Assembly: GCF_913775985.1 (NCBI RefSeq)
Contig: NZ_CAJYMB010000150.1
Coordinates: 62,001-126,000 of the forward strand
DNA length: 64,000 nucleotides
Direction of reading: 5' to 3'
From: an uncultured Pluralibacter sp.
GTDB lineage: Bacteria > Pseudomonadota > Gammaproteobacteria > Enterobacterales > Enterobacteriaceae
A model generated the notes under the pieces. The model ran no database searches, had not been told where the DNA came from, and worked only from the letters and a program-made list of their open reading frames with translations. Of the stretch, positions 27,026 through 36,234 are shown piece after piece. The translations under genes were made by a program, and so were the position numbers. The stretch's first letter is position 1, and the number at the start of each line of letters is the position of its first letter.

Positions 27026-28117
27026 ATGCGTAAAGCGGCACTACTCATTCTGCTGCTGTGGAGCGGCGCCTCGCTGGCCCAGCGCCTCGGCGAAGTGGTG
27101 GATATTCAGGGCGTGCGCGGCAACCAGCTGGTGGGCTACAGCCTGGTGGTCGGGCTGGACGGCACCGGCGACCGCAACCAGGTGAAATTCACCAGCCAGT
27201 CGGTAACTAATATGCTGCGTCAGTTCGGCGTGCAGCTGCCGGAAAAAATCGATCCGAAAGTGAAAAACGTTGCGGCGGTGGCGATCAGCGCCACGCTGCC
27301 GCCGGGCTATGCCCGGGGCCAGGCCATTGACGTTACCGTATCGTCGATGGGCGATGCCAAAAGCCTGCGCGGCGGCACGCTGCTGCTGACCCAGCTGCGC
27401 GGCGCCGACGGGGAAATCTACGCCCTGGCGCAGGGCAACGTGGTGGTGGGCGGCATCAAAGCCGAGGGCAACAGCGGCTCCAGCGTCACGGTGAACACGC
27501 CCACCGTGGGTCGGGTGCCCAACGGCGGCTCCGTGGAGCGCGAGATTATCAGCGACTTCCAGCAGGAGCCGGTGGTGATGCTTAACCTCAAGCGCCCGAG
27601 TTTCAAAACCGCCAATAACGTGGCGCTGGCGCTGAACAATACCTTCGGCAGCGGCACCGCCACCGCCCAGAGCGCCACCAACGTGGCGGTGCGCGCGCCG
27701 CTGGGCGCCGGGGATCGGGTCGCCTTTATGTCTGCGCTGGAAGACCTGCAGATCAACGCCGGCAAGCAGCCTGCCCGGGTGGTGTTTAACGCCCGCACCG
27801 GCACGGTAGTGATCGGCGACGGCGTGGTGGTGCGCGCCGCCGCGGTGTCCCACGGCAGCCTGACGGTGACGATCCGCGAATCCTACAACGTCAGCCAGCC
27901 CGGCGCGTTCAGCGGCGGACGCACGGCGGTCACCCCGGAGAGCGACATTAAGGTTAACCGCGGCGGCGGGCAGATGGTGGCGATCCCCGCCGGCACCAGC
28001 CTGCGCAGCATCGTTAACACCATTAACAGCCTGGGTGCGTCGCCGGACGACACCATGGCTATCCTGCAGGCGCTGCACGAAGCGGGCGCGCTGGATGCCG
28101 AGCTGGTGGTGATTTAA
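27026..28117 (+). CDS. lfgI: Lateral flagellar P-ring protein FlgI homolog
   Basis: This 363-residue protein has a signal peptide ([14 protein letters not shown]), then [33 protein letters not shown] and the C-terminal [25 protein letters not shown] at 27026 with GGAGA five bases upstream is preferred to ATG at 27014. It builds the periplasmic P ring with LfgA's help. Confidence 0.96.
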   Translation: MRKAALLILLLWSGASLAQRLGEVVDIQGVRGNQLVGYSLVVGLDGTGDRNQVKFTSQSVTNMLRQFGVQLPEKIDPKVKNVAAVAISATLPPGYARGQAIDVTVSSMGDAKSLRGGTLLLTQLRGADGEIYALAQGNVVVGGIKAEGNSGSSVTVNTPTVGRVPNGGSVEREIISDFQQEPVVMLNLKRPSFKTANNVALALNNTFGSGTATAQSATNVAVRAPLGAGDRVAFMSALEDLQINAGKQPARVVFNARTGTVVIGDGVVVRAAAVSHGSLTVTIRESYNVSQPGAFSGGRTAVTPESDIKVNRGGGQMVAIPAGTSLRSIVNTINSLGASPDDTMAILQALHEAGALDAELVVI

Positions 28118-28120
28118 GCC

Positions 28121-28540
28121 ATGACAGCCATCAATCACCTTCAGGCACGCGGCGCCGTGCTGCCCGGCGATATCACCGGGCAGCTAAAGCCGCAGAATCT
28201 GGCCCAGGCGGCGGAGCAGTTCGAAGCGCTCTTCTTGCGATCGATGCTCAAGGAGATGCGCAAGGCCGCCGACGTGCTGGGCAAGGACAATCCCTTTAAC
28301 AGCAAACAGCAGCTGATGATGCGCGATTTCTACGACGATAAGCTCGCCGCCCAGCTCGCCTCGCAGCAGAGCACCGGCATCGCGCAGATGATTATTCGCC
28401 AGCTCACGCCGGCAGGTGGAAATACGCTTAAGGACGGGCGCGACATGGCCGCTTTACAACAGCATCCTCAACCTCTGAATCCCCCCGCGGTGCCGGTGAT
28501 GTCCCGCGGCCAGGAAGGAGTAAAGCATGAGCATGATTAA
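28121..28540 (+). CDS. lfgJ: Lateral rod-binding protein FlgJ homolog without muramidase domain
   Basis: At 139 residues the gene encodes only the rod-binding half of FlgJ: NLAQAAEQFEALFLRSMLKEMRKAADVL, NPFNSKQQLMMRDFYDDKLAAQLASQQSTGIAQMI. The glucosaminidase domain that fills the C-terminal half of E. coli FlgJ (313 residues) is absent, and the tail is low-complexity. Rod passage through peptidoglycan must use another enzyme; the NlpC/P60 gene at 42279 is a candidate. Overlaps lfgK by 14 bp. Confidence 0.92.
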   Translation: MTAINHLQARGAVLPGDITGQLKPQNLAQAAEQFEALFLRSMLKEMRKAADVLGKDNPFNSKQQLMMRDFYDDKLAAQLASQQSTGIAQMIIRQLTPAGGNTLKDGRDMAALQQHPQPLNPPAVPVMSRGQEGVKHEHD

Positions 28541-29897
28541 TATTGCCTGGAGCGGCGTGCAGGCCGCCCAGTACGGCATGAACGTTACGTCGATGAACGT
28601 GGCTAACCTGTATACCCCGGGCTACAGCCGCCAGGGCATTATCCAAAGTGCCCTCGGTCCGCTGGGGCAGACCGGCATTACCCCCGGCTCCGGGGTGCAG
28701 GTGACCTCGATTCGCCGCATCTCCGATCAGTACCTGGTAAGCCAGGTCTGGCAGACCAATACCAAAGCCAGCTACTTTGCGATGGAGAACCAGTACACCA
28801 GCGCGCTGGAGAAGGTGATCGGCACCGACGCCACCAGCATCGGCAGCGGCCTCGATGAATTTGTGGGTGCCCTCAGCGCCCTGACCCAGAAGCCGGACGA
28901 CCGCGCCCTGCGCCAGCAGCTGCTGAACCAGGCGGGCTCCCTGGCCCAGCGCTTTAACGGTATGAATGACGTGATTAACAGCCAGCGCACCTCGGTGGAC
29001 AGCCAGCGCGGGGCCATTATCGATCAGCTGAACACCCTCAGCGCCGGGGTCGCCGACTTCAACAAGAAGATAAGCGAAATGGAAGCCTCCGGCGGCAACG
29101 CCAGCGTGCTGCGCGACCAGCGCGACGAGCTGGTGAAGCAGATGAGCAGCATGGTGAGCGTCAAGGTCACCGAAGATGGTTCCGGTGGCGTTACCGTGGC
29201 GATGAGCAACGGCCAGCCGCTGGTGAGCGGCAAAACTGCCGGCAGCCTCAGCGCCGAACGCGGTGCGGACGGGGAGATGACCCTCACCCTCAAGCTGGCG
29301 GGGGGCGCGTTCACCGTTAATCCGTCCACCGGCGGGCAGCTCGGGGCGCTGTACGATTATGAAACCACCACCCTTAAGCAGATGCGCGACAGCGTGCAGG
29401 GCATGGCCGAGAAAGTAGCCGAGCTGTTCAACGCGCAGCTGGGTAAAGGCTTTGACCTCAGCGGCAATCCCGGACAGCCGCTGTTTATCTTCGATCCGTC
29501 GAACCCGGCGGGAATGCTGCAGGTGGCCGACCTGACGCCGGACCAGCTGGCGCTCTCCGGCGTCGCGGGTGAGGCAGGCAACGGCGATAACCTTAAGGCG
29601 CTGATCGAGATCCGCAATCAAAAAACCGACATTCCGGGACTCGGCGCCATGAGCCTCAGCGACGGCGCGGCGTCTATTGTTTCGTCCATCGGTATCGCCA
29701 GCCGCAAAAGTAAAACCGAAATGGAGGCGGCCACCGCGGTGTTCGAGCAGGCGCAGCTCCAGCGCGACAACCTCAGCGCCGTCAACCAGGACGAGGAGGC
29801 GATCAATTTGCAGATGTACATGAAAGCCTACCAGTCGAATATGAAAGTGATCGCCACCGGCAATCAGATCTTTAACGATCTGTTAAACATGTTCTAA
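28527..29897 (+). CDS. lfgK: Lateral hook-associated protein 1, FlgK homolog
   Basis: This 456-residue protein begins MSMINIAWSGVQAAQYGMNVTSMNVANLYTPGYSRQG. It has the HAP1 middle blocks VINSQRTSVDSQRGAIIDQLNTL and LRDQRDELVKQMSSMVSV, and the C-terminal VNQDEEAINLQMYMKAYQSNMKVIATGNQIFNDLL. It joins hook to filament junction and is chaperoned by LfgN. Confidence 0.95.
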   Translation: MSMINIAWSGVQAAQYGMNVTSMNVANLYTPGYSRQGIIQSALGPLGQTGITPGSGVQVTSIRRISDQYLVSQVWQTNTKASYFAMENQYTSALEKVIGTDATSIGSGLDEFVGALSALTQKPDDRALRQQLLNQAGSLAQRFNGMNDVINSQRTSVDSQRGAIIDQLNTLSAGVADFNKKISEMEASGGNASVLRDQRDELVKQMSSMVSVKVTEDGSGGVTVAMSNGQPLVSGKTAGSLSAERGADGEMTLTLKLAGGAFTVNPSTGGQLGALYDYETTTLKQMRDSVQGMAEKVAELFNAQLGKGFDLSGNPGQPLFIFDPSNPAGMLQVADLTPDQLALSGVAGEAGNGDNLKALIEIRNQKTDIPGLGAMSLSDGAASIVSSIGIASRKSKTEMEAATAVFEQAQLQRDNLSAVNQDEEAINLQMYMKAYQSNMKVIATGNQIFNDLLNMF

Positions 29898-29918
29898 GGG
29901 GCGGGGAGAAAATAACCT

Positions 29919-30833
29919 ATGCGAATCAGTAGCCTTTACCATTCCAGTGCCATGATGTCCCAGCTGGCGACCAGCGGAAACCGCCTCAGCAAGCTGATGG
30001 AGCAGATGGCGACTCAAAAGCGCATCAACGTGCCCTCCGACGATCCGGTAGCCGCCAGCCGGCTGGTGCAGCTCAACCGCGAGCAGGCGGCAATTGGCCA
30101 GTACCAGAGCAATATCTCCAGCCTCAGCGGCTCGCTGGCGATTCAGGAGAGCAGTATTACCGCCCTTAATGACGGGCTGGACGCCCTGAACAGCAAGCTG
30201 CTGTCGGCCAACAACAGCACCTGGAGCGCAAAAGATCTCGCCGGCATGGGGGCAGAAATCGGCGCGATGCTCGATTCGCTGGTGGAGATAATGAACACCA
30301 AAAACGACGGCGGCAGCTACCTGTTTGCCGGAACGAAAACCGATACCCGTCCGGTCACGCAGGATGGGAGCGGGCAGTACATCTTTAACGGCAACGACAA
30401 AACCCGCGAGACGGAAGTGGCCAACGGCGTCAGCATCAGCGAAACCACCCGGGTGGCCGATGCGCTCTCCACCAGCGGCAACGATCTGGCGTTGCTCAAC
30501 AAGCTCAAGGCCCTGAGCGAAAAGATGCAGGATCCGGCGCAGAGTTTTACCGATTTTAAGCAGGAGATCGGCGACGCTATCGGCCTGACGCAAAAGAGCC
30601 ACGACGCGGTGGCGGCTATCTATACCGATCTCGGCGGCCGTCAGAACCGGCTGGAGCTTTTGAAAAACGCCCACGCCGAAGTCAGCACCGCCAACGAACA
30701 GATGGTGCGCGATCTCTCCTACACCGATATGGCGACCGCCAGTATCAACCTGCAGCTGTATATGAATGCTATGGAAGTGAGTAATAAAACCTACAGCATG
30801 GTCAGCCAGCTTAACCTGTTCAGCCTGCTGTAA
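29919..30833 (+). CDS. lfgL: Lateral hook-associated protein 3, FlgL homolog
   Basis: This 304-residue protein begins MRISSLYHSSAMMSQLATSGNRLSKLMEQMATQKRINVPSDDPVAASR, the FlgL/flagellin-type D0-D1 start. It ends YTDMATASINLQLYMNAMEVSNKTYSMVSQLNLFSLL. Forms the second junction layer under the filament. Confidence 0.95.
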   Translation: MRISSLYHSSAMMSQLATSGNRLSKLMEQMATQKRINVPSDDPVAASRLVQLNREQAAIGQYQSNISSLSGSLAIQESSITALNDGLDALNSKLLSANNSTWSAKDLAGMGAEIGAMLDSLVEIMNTKNDGGSYLFAGTKTDTRPVTQDGSGQYIFNGNDKTRETEVANGVSISETTRVADALSTSGNDLALLNKLKALSEKMQDPAQSFTDFKQEIGDAIGLTQKSHDAVAAIYTDLGGRQNRLELLKNAHAEVSTANEQMVRDLSYTDMATASINLQLYMNAMEVSNKTYSMVSQLNLFSLL

Positions 30834-31840
30834 TGACCATGAACGTTGGATTAAATACCTCGCCGGCGTCTACCGCGTCGGCCCTGGCGCGTGGCACACT
30901 TGACCCGGCGCAGCCCGCAGCCCGCAGTGCGGCGGTGGCGGCAAGCGAAAGCCGCAGCGCCTTTCCCGAAGCGGCGCTGCTCTCCCGGCGGCCGCTGCGC
31001 TATAACGTCCAGCTTAACCAGCAGCTCACCGCGGTGCAGCAGGCCGACGACTATCTGGCGCAGGCGGAAACCCGGCTGCTGCTGCTGCGCCAGGCCGCCA
31101 GCCCGGCGGAGAAGTCACGCCAGAGCGGCGGGCTGGCCCAGCATCTTGAGGGGCGCAACCGGCTCTCCGGCGGCAGCGTCGATCGCCACCTGAGCGCTTC
31201 CCTCCAGCAGCACAACAGCGTCAGCTTTGCCCTGCCGGGCAGCGAGGCGCTGCTGAACAATCCGGGCGGCGAGACGTTGCTGTTCGCCCTCGGCGGGCGC
31301 GAGCGCCAGCTGGCAGCGGTAACGCTGCCGGAAGAGGGGCTGCCGCGCCAGGTGCTGACCCGGCTCAATACCGGGCTGGGGCGGCTCGGCATTCATGCCC
31401 GCCAGACGGTGGCCGGCGAGCTGACTTTTAGCGTGGCGGAAGCGGGCTGGGAGCGGGTAAGCCAGCACCTGAGCGTGCGTGGCGAGGGACATAACTATCC
31501 GGCAGACGCCTTTACGCTGCTTGCTCCCCGGGCGGAGGAGGCTCAGGCAGATGCCCTGGCGCAGCAGCTGCGGCGCGGCGAAGCGCCGGGAGCGGCAGTG
31601 ACCCGCGGCATGCTGGAGCATATTACCGCCCAGCGCGGCCAGCTGCGCCAGCAGCAGGGCCGGGTGGCGGCGCGGCTGGAGGATATGGCCACCGCGCTGA
31701 GTCCCGCCCGGGCGCGGGAGAGTGCCGCCGCCCTTGGGCAGACCCTGAGCCGCGCCGGCGGGCAGTTTCAGACCCTGGCGACGGCGCTGGGGGCGCAGGC
31801 CAATGTGCATCCGGCGACAGTGAAAAACCTGCTGGGATAA
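30833..31840 (+). CDS. lafW: Putative lateral hook-associated protein LafW
   Basis: This 335-residue protein follows lfgL with a one-base overlap, the place of lafW in E. coli 042-type Flag-2 loci. It is rich in Ala, Arg and Gln; there are helical ends (QLNQQLTAVQQADDYLAQAETRLLLLRQAAS; TLSRAGGQFQTLATALGAQANVHPATVKNLLG) and a central globular part. No signal peptide. Its exact role is not established; the name follows position and size. Confidence 0.75.
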   Translation: MTMNVGLNTSPASTASALARGTLDPAQPAARSAAVAASESRSAFPEAALLSRRPLRYNVQLNQQLTAVQQADDYLAQAETRLLLLRQAASPAEKSRQSGGLAQHLEGRNRLSGGSVDRHLSASLQQHNSVSFALPGSEALLNNPGGETLLFALGGRERQLAAVTLPEEGLPRQVLTRLNTGLGRLGIHARQTVAGELTFSVAEAGWERVSQHLSVRGEGHNYPADAFTLLAPRAEEAQADALAQQLRRGEAPGAAVTRGMLEHITAQRGQLRQQQGRVAARLEDMATALSPARARESAAALGQTLSRAGGQFQTLATALGAQANVHPATVKNLLG

Positions 31841-31842
31841 CC

Positions 31843-32313
31843 TCAGCGCGGCGGATAGATAATAATCGAACCGGTCTGGCCGACGATCAGCGACTCGGCG
31901 CCGGTTTCCAGCGGCATCATCCAGAAGCGGGTATGCATCAGCAGATCCATCAGGCCGTCAATCATCAGCCCCTTCTGCGGCGTGCTGTAATAAATGGGCG
32001 ACAGGGTGAAGTACAGCTTCCCCTGGCGGGCCAGGTTCTGGGTAAATTTGCCCTTGAACACGAAGCGGTTGTCGTCCGGGCTGGTGATGGTGGAGAACAG
32101 CGTGGTATGCGCGATGCGCATCCCGGAGTTGTACAGCTCCTTGCGCTGGGACATCAGATCGTAAAAGCCGAGCTGGAAGCTGCCCTGAAAATGGGAGTTC
32201 ACTTCCGGCGGCGGCGGGAACGCGGCGCGCCACGCGCAGACGCCGGCGGCGATAACCAGCACTGCCAGCAGGGCAATCAGCGGATTAAGATGTTTTGCAG
32301 GTTGCCATTTCAT
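31843..32313 (-). CDS. Small membrane-anchored partner encoded after lafZ
   Basis: This 156-residue protein has one N-terminal membrane helix (LIALLAVLVIAAGVCAW) and a periplasmic domain of about 120 residues (FQGSFQLGFYDLMSQRKELYNSGMRI, GLMIDGLMDLLMHTRFWMMPL). ATG at 32313 lies inside the end of lafZ, a 29-bp overlap, so translation is coupled. Layout and topology match the small periplasmic partners of ToxR-type regulators (ToxS, PsaF, FidL). That role is inferred from context; sequence similarity is not obvious. Confidence 0.7.
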   Translation of the reverse strand: MKWQPAKHLNPLIALLAVLVIAAGVCAWRAAFPPPPEVNSHFQGSFQLGFYDLMSQRKELYNSGMRIAHTTLFSTITSPDDNRFVFKGKFTQNLARQGKLYFTLSPIYYSTPQKGLMIDGLMDLLMHTRFWMMPLETGAESLIVGQTGSIIIYPPR

Positions 32314-33199
32314 CGAGCTTCCTCCGGGTTTCGCGCACGACAACGTTATTCAGGCGCAGGGCGTCAATGCGCCAGTGGTAGACGGTCATCACCAGCTGCC
32401 GGCCGTCGCAGGCGCTGATTAACGAAAAGGTATAATTCAGGGTCTGGTTTTCGCTGAGGTAGTAGACGTTCATCTTCACCGCCTGCGCTTTCAGGCGCTG
32501 ATTGAGCAGGTAAAAAGAGTCTTTCAGCTTGCTGTACAGGTTGTCCTGCTCCCAGGTGGGATTGCCAACGCTGTCGAGGGCGAACAGGCGGATGTTGCTG
32601 TACACCCCGGTCTGGGTTTCCTGCACCCGCAAAACATCCCCCTGCAGGGATTTACTTATTTTTGACGCGACGGTAATGCTCACCAGCGCGGCGAGCAGCA
32701 GCAGCAGCGCCATCGCCAGCGCGTACCTGCGGCGGTAATGGCGGATCGGGGCAGGCGCTGGCGCAGCGGCAGCCGGCAGCGGTGCGGCGGCAGCGGTTTC
32801 CACTACGGCAGGCTCTGGATCTGATATCGGCTGCGCGGGCGGCTCGCTGCAAACGTCGACATTCTCTTTTTCAATCGTCCGGCAATATTCCGGCTCCAGC
32901 AGATAGCCCTTGCGCGGGATGGTCTTGATGATTTTCTGCTGCTTGCCGTCATCTTCCAGCGCCGCGCGCAGGGCGTGTATGGCGTTAGGCAGGCTATTAT
33001 TGCCGATCACCCGCCGCTCCCACACCATCTGGGTCAGTTCGTCCCGGGTCAGGATCCGTCCCGCCTCCTGCATTAATACGCTCAGCAGTTTTATCTGGTA
33101 TTCCCCGAGGCGCTTACGCTCGCCGGTGACCAGGTGCAGAATTGAGCCCGAGGGAAGATCAAGCAGCCAGTTATTGACGGCGCCATAGGATGTATTCAT
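32285..33199 (-). CDS. lafZ: Membrane-bound ToxR/CadC-like regulator
   Basis: This 304-residue protein has an N-terminal winged-helix (Trans_reg_C) domain with LTRDELTQMVWERRVIGNNSLPNAIHALRAALEDD and IPRKGYLLEPEY. A Pro/Ala-rich linker follows (around residues 120-155), then one membrane helix (YALAMALLLLLAALVSITV) and a periplasmic domain with a Cys near ISACDGRQ and another near the end. It is divergent from flagellin lafA. It probably senses an envelope or surface cue and controls lateral flagella. Confidence 0.88.
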   Translation of the reverse strand: MNTSYGAVNNWLLDLPSGSILHLVTGERKRLGEYQIKLLSVLMQEAGRILTRDELTQMVWERRVIGNNSLPNAIHALRAALEDDGKQQKIIKTIPRKGYLLEPEYCRTIEKENVDVCSEPPAQPISDPEPAVVETAAAAPLPAAAAPAPAPIRHYRRRYALAMALLLLLAALVSITVASKISKSLQGDVLRVQETQTGVYSNIRLFALDSVGNPTWEQDNLYSKLKDSFYLLNQRLKAQAVKMNVYYLSENQTLNYTFSLISACDGRQLVMTVYHWRIDALRLNNVVVRETRRKLDEMATCKTS

Positions 33200-33848
33200 T
33201 TATCGATCAGTTATTGTCCAGTAAATAGTAAAGGCACGTTGCCGCGATGGGGCGCAGGAGGTGGAAACGCGATAAATATCGTGTCTCATTAAATAAAATA
33301 GTATTCCAACAGGATGAGGAAACAGGACACGCTGCGCGACATCATTTTGTATTCGAGCGGGCGCTCGATAATCCTCCATGACCGTACTTTCCGCCGCTCT
33401 TTTTACGTCATCGGGTCGTGTGGCGCAAGCCGGGGTCGCGTAAAAGATCGCTTCGATCAAGGAACCGGCAGTTATATATTGAGCTACTCCACGGTCGCAA
33501 AAATTAATGCGTTATTATGTTAATTAAATTGCAGTGATTGTGATTGAGTTGTTTTTTAAATTTTTAGTTTTGCTCCCTTTTATTAAAGAAGCATGATGAA
33601 AATATTTTTAATTAAAAGTTAAGAAATGCGGTGGACGGGCCGCTTTATACTGCGATTTTTTAAAATTGCAGGCGTGGAAATAATGCTTTTATTTGATGAT
33701 GTCTCGTAAAAAAAGCGTAAAAAGATGATTTTAAAAAAATGTATCTGGGACATTTAAGTTAACAAACGGGCGTGCCGTTTTACTCCTGTACCTCAATAAG
33801 GAATCTGATGAACAGGTTCTCATCCCGGTATTTAAAGGAGATAACACA
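33200..33848. promoter_or_regulatory. Long divergent control region lafZ/lafA
   Basis: A gap of 649 bp, strongly AT-rich towards lafA. It holds the sigma28-like promoter of lafA (33620-33646) and an inverted repeat GATCG-N3-CGATC near 33447-33459 that could be an operator. The 5' leader of lafA would be about 195 bases, ending in AAGGAG at 33835-33840. No gene is seen here; the short frames present have no recognisable product. Confidence 0.6.
33620..33646 (+). promoter_or_regulatory. Sigma28-like promoter of lafA
   Basis: TAAG (33620-33623), 15 bases, then GCCGCTTT (33639-33646), close to the flagellar pattern TAAA-N15-GCCGATAA. The predicted start near 33653 gives a long leader. LafS is the presumed sigma factor. 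Confidence 0.6.
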
Positions 33849-34691
33849 ATGGCACTTTCTATTTTTACCAACGGCTCTTCCATGGCGTCCGTCAATGCGC
33901 TGAACAAATCCAACAGCATGCTCTCCACCGCAATGGAGCGTCTGGGTACCGGCAAACGCATCAACTCCGCCGCCGATGACGCCGCGGGCCTGCAGATTGC
34001 CTCCCGCCTGCAGGGCCAGAGCAACGGCATGGCCGTTGCCCAGCGCAACATCTCTGACGCTACCGCGCTGCTGCAGACCGCCGAAGGCGCGTTTGATGAA
34101 GTGAGCAACATCATGTACCGCATGAAAGACCTGGCAACCCAGGCGGCGAACGACACAAACACTGCTAAAGACCGCACCGCCATCAGCGACGAGCTGACCG
34201 AGCTGGGTAAAGAGCTGACCAACATCATGGGCAACACGTCCTACGGCGGCGACAAGCTGTTCGCAGCCGACGGCAAGCTGACCAAAGAGATGAACTTCCA
34301 GATTGGCGCCAGCGCCGATGAAGCGATGGCAGTTGATTTGTCCGCAAATCTGACCACGGCCAGCACCGCAATCACAGGGCTGGCGGGTACCGCGGCACTG
34401 ACGGACGCAGCCAGCGCTAAAGCGCTGATCACCAGCGTTGAGAGCGGTCTGGAAGCGGTTGGCACCATCCGCTCCAGCCTGGGTGCTAACATCAACCGCC
34501 TCGGCCACACCTCTGCCAACCTGGCGAACATGAAAGACAACACCGATCTGGCGCTGGGCAACGTTCGCGACGCCGACTTCGCTACCGAAGCGTCTACCAT
34601 GACCCGCAACCAGATGCTGGCTCAGACCAGCATGTCGATGCTCAAGCAGTCCAACAGCATGTCCGGCATGGTGATGTCCCTGCTGGGCTAA
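33849..34691 (+). CDS. lafA: Lateral flagellin
   Basis: This 280-residue flagellin has standard D0/D1 ends: NALNKSNSMLSTAMERLGTGKRINSAADDAAGLQIASRLQGQ and, at the C-terminus, RDADFATEASTMTRNQMLAQTSMSMLKQSNSM. The variable centre (about residues 150-200) is short, so the outer D2/D3 domains are essentially missing, typical for lateral flagellins. Single gene with its own sigma28-like promoter and a strong terminator. Confidence 0.97.
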   Translation: MALSIFTNGSSMASVNALNKSNSMLSTAMERLGTGKRINSAADDAAGLQIASRLQGQSNGMAVAQRNISDATALLQTAEGAFDEVSNIMYRMKDLATQAANDTNTAKDRTAISDELTELGKELTNIMGNTSYGGDKLFAADGKLTKEMNFQIGASADEAMAVDLSANLTTASTAITGLAGTAALTDAASAKALITSVESGLEAVGTIRSSLGANINRLGHTSANLANMKDNTDLALGNVRDADFATEASTMTRNQMLAQTSMSMLKQSNSMSGMVMSLLG

Positions 34692-34721
34692 TGTCGGCCT
34701 CCGGCATTGTGCAGTCACGCT

Positions 34722-34750
34722 AAACACCGCCGCCCGGCGGTGTTTTTTTA
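34722..34750 (+). terminator. Rho-independent terminator after lafA
   Basis: Stem ACACCGCC/GGCGGTGT with loop GCCC, followed by a run of seven T. Separates the high-level flagellin transcript from lafB. Confidence 0.92.
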
Positions 34751-34830
34751 TCTGCGGAAAACGTTTCCCCTCTGGCGGAAGCGCGCTTTCCGCAATCAGG
34801 CTAACCCACTGTATTTTAATAACTTAAATG

Positions 34831-34847
34831 TTGGCACGGTAGTTGCT
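34831..34847 (+). promoter_or_regulatory. Sigma54 promoter before lafB
   Basis: TTGGCACG-N4-TTGCT, again perfect at all fixed positions, 49 bp before the lafB start. The predicted start is near 34857. LafK is the likely activator; it puts cap, chaperones, LafEF, sigma28 and stator genes under sigma54 control. Confidence 0.88.
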
Positions 34848-34895
34848 AATAATTACCAAAAGGATTTTTAGCACGCCTGTCAGGAGAAACCGACA

Positions 34896-36221
34896 ATGTC
34901 TGACTTTACCAGCATCGACCCTTCAACCTTAGCCACCCAGATGGCGGGCTTTGATATTCAGGCCATGCAGGCGGCGATCAAAAAGCAGTCTTCCAGCCTT
35001 ACCGCCCAGCGCACGGCGCTGAGCTCCCTGCGCAGCGCGCTCACCACCTTCCGCAGCGCCATCAGCGCCATGAATACCAGCAGCAGCACGGTATTGAAAA
35101 ACAGCGCCTCGATGAATCAGGAGGGGGTCGCCACCATTACCGCCAGCGCCGCGGCGCGCAAGGGCAACTACAGCCTCAACGTCACCCAGCTCGCCACCGC
35201 CCAGCAGACCGGCTACGGCGATCTTACCGACGACAGCATCAAAAACGCCAGCGGCACCCTGAGCATCAGCGTCAACGGCCAGAGCATCGACGTGGAGATG
35301 GACGGCCTGAACAGCCTGAAAGACTTTGCGGCGGCGGTGAACAAGGCCGAATTTCCGGACGACGGCAGCGGCGAGCGCGCCGGCGTCACCGCCTCGCTGG
35401 TGCGCACCGACGGCAAAGTAATGCTGATGCTCAGCAGTGACCAGACCGGCGAGAAAAACCAGATCGCGCTGGACACCAGCCGCCTGAGTGACCCGGCGCT
35501 GTTCGACGGCGGCGAGGAGATTTCTAAGGCGCAGAACGCGAAGTTCACCCTCGGCAGCTCCGCCACGGTGCTGGAGAGCAGCAGCAACACCCTCGACAAC
35601 CTGGTGGAGGGCGTCAGCATCCAGCTCACCGGCACCACCCAGAAAGACAAACCGCTGGTTATCTCCATCGACACCGACGCCAGCGGCACCCAGGAGCAGG
35701 TGCAGGCGTTTGTTGATGCCTATAACACTCTGAAAGACAGTCTGAAAGAGCTGACCGCCAGTGGCAGCGGCGGCAAAACCCGCGGCGCGTTCGCCGGGGA
35801 TGCGAGCATGTCGTCGCTCACCAGCGAACTCAGCAACATGCTGCGCGGCACCTTCGGCGAGCAGAACATGACTAAGTTCGGCATCACCGCCGACAAAGAC
35901 GGCAAGCTGAAGCTCGATGCCGAGGTGCTGAAAACCCAGCTGAAAAAAGATCCCCAGGCGATGACCGACTTCTTCAACGGCGACAGCGGACTGCTGAAAA
36001 CCATGGATAAATCCATGGATAAATACCTCAGCACTACCTCCGGCCTGCTGAAAGGCCGTGAAGAGACTCTCGACCGGGAGCAGAAGGACATCGACACCAA
36101 AACGGAGAAGATGCAGAACCGCTACGACTCCTCGTACAACCGCTATCTGAAGCAGTTCACCCAGCTGCAGCAGATTATGGCGCAGATGAATAACACCATG
36201 AGCATGTTTGGTCTGGTTTAA
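34896..36221 (+). CDS. lafB: Lateral filament cap FliD homolog
   Basis: This 441-residue protein begins with the FliD_N block (DPSTLATQMAGFDIQAMQAAIKKQSSSLTAQRTALSSLRSALTTFRSAI). It has FLG-hook-type repeats in the middle and ends with a coiled coil (REETLDREQKDIDTKTEKM, then YLKQFTQLQQIMAQMNNTMSMFG). It caps the filament tip and guides flagellin folding. First gene of the lafBCDEFSTU operon. Confidence 0.95.
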   Translation: MSDFTSIDPSTLATQMAGFDIQAMQAAIKKQSSSLTAQRTALSSLRSALTTFRSAISAMNTSSSTVLKNSASMNQEGVATITASAAARKGNYSLNVTQLATAQQTGYGDLTDDSIKNASGTLSISVNGQSIDVEMDGLNSLKDFAAAVNKAEFPDDGSGERAGVTASLVRTDGKVMLMLSSDQTGEKNQIALDTSRLSDPALFDGGEEISKAQNAKFTLGSSATVLESSSNTLDNLVEGVSIQLTGTTQKDKPLVISIDTDASGTQEQVQAFVDAYNTLKDSLKELTASGSGGKTRGAFAGDASMSSLTSELSNMLRGTFGEQNMTKFGITADKDGKLKLDAEVLKTQLKKDPQAMTDFFNGDSGLLKTMDKSMDKYLSTTSGLLKGREETLDREQKDIDTKTEKMQNRYDSSYNRYLKQFTQLQQIMAQMNNTMSMFGLV

Positions 36222-36234
36222 GGAGAGCAACACC

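Noticed and set aside
33231-33243. GGCACGTTGC as a third sigma54 promoter near lafZ
   Set aside because: The GG and GC elements are too close; the required spacing is missing.
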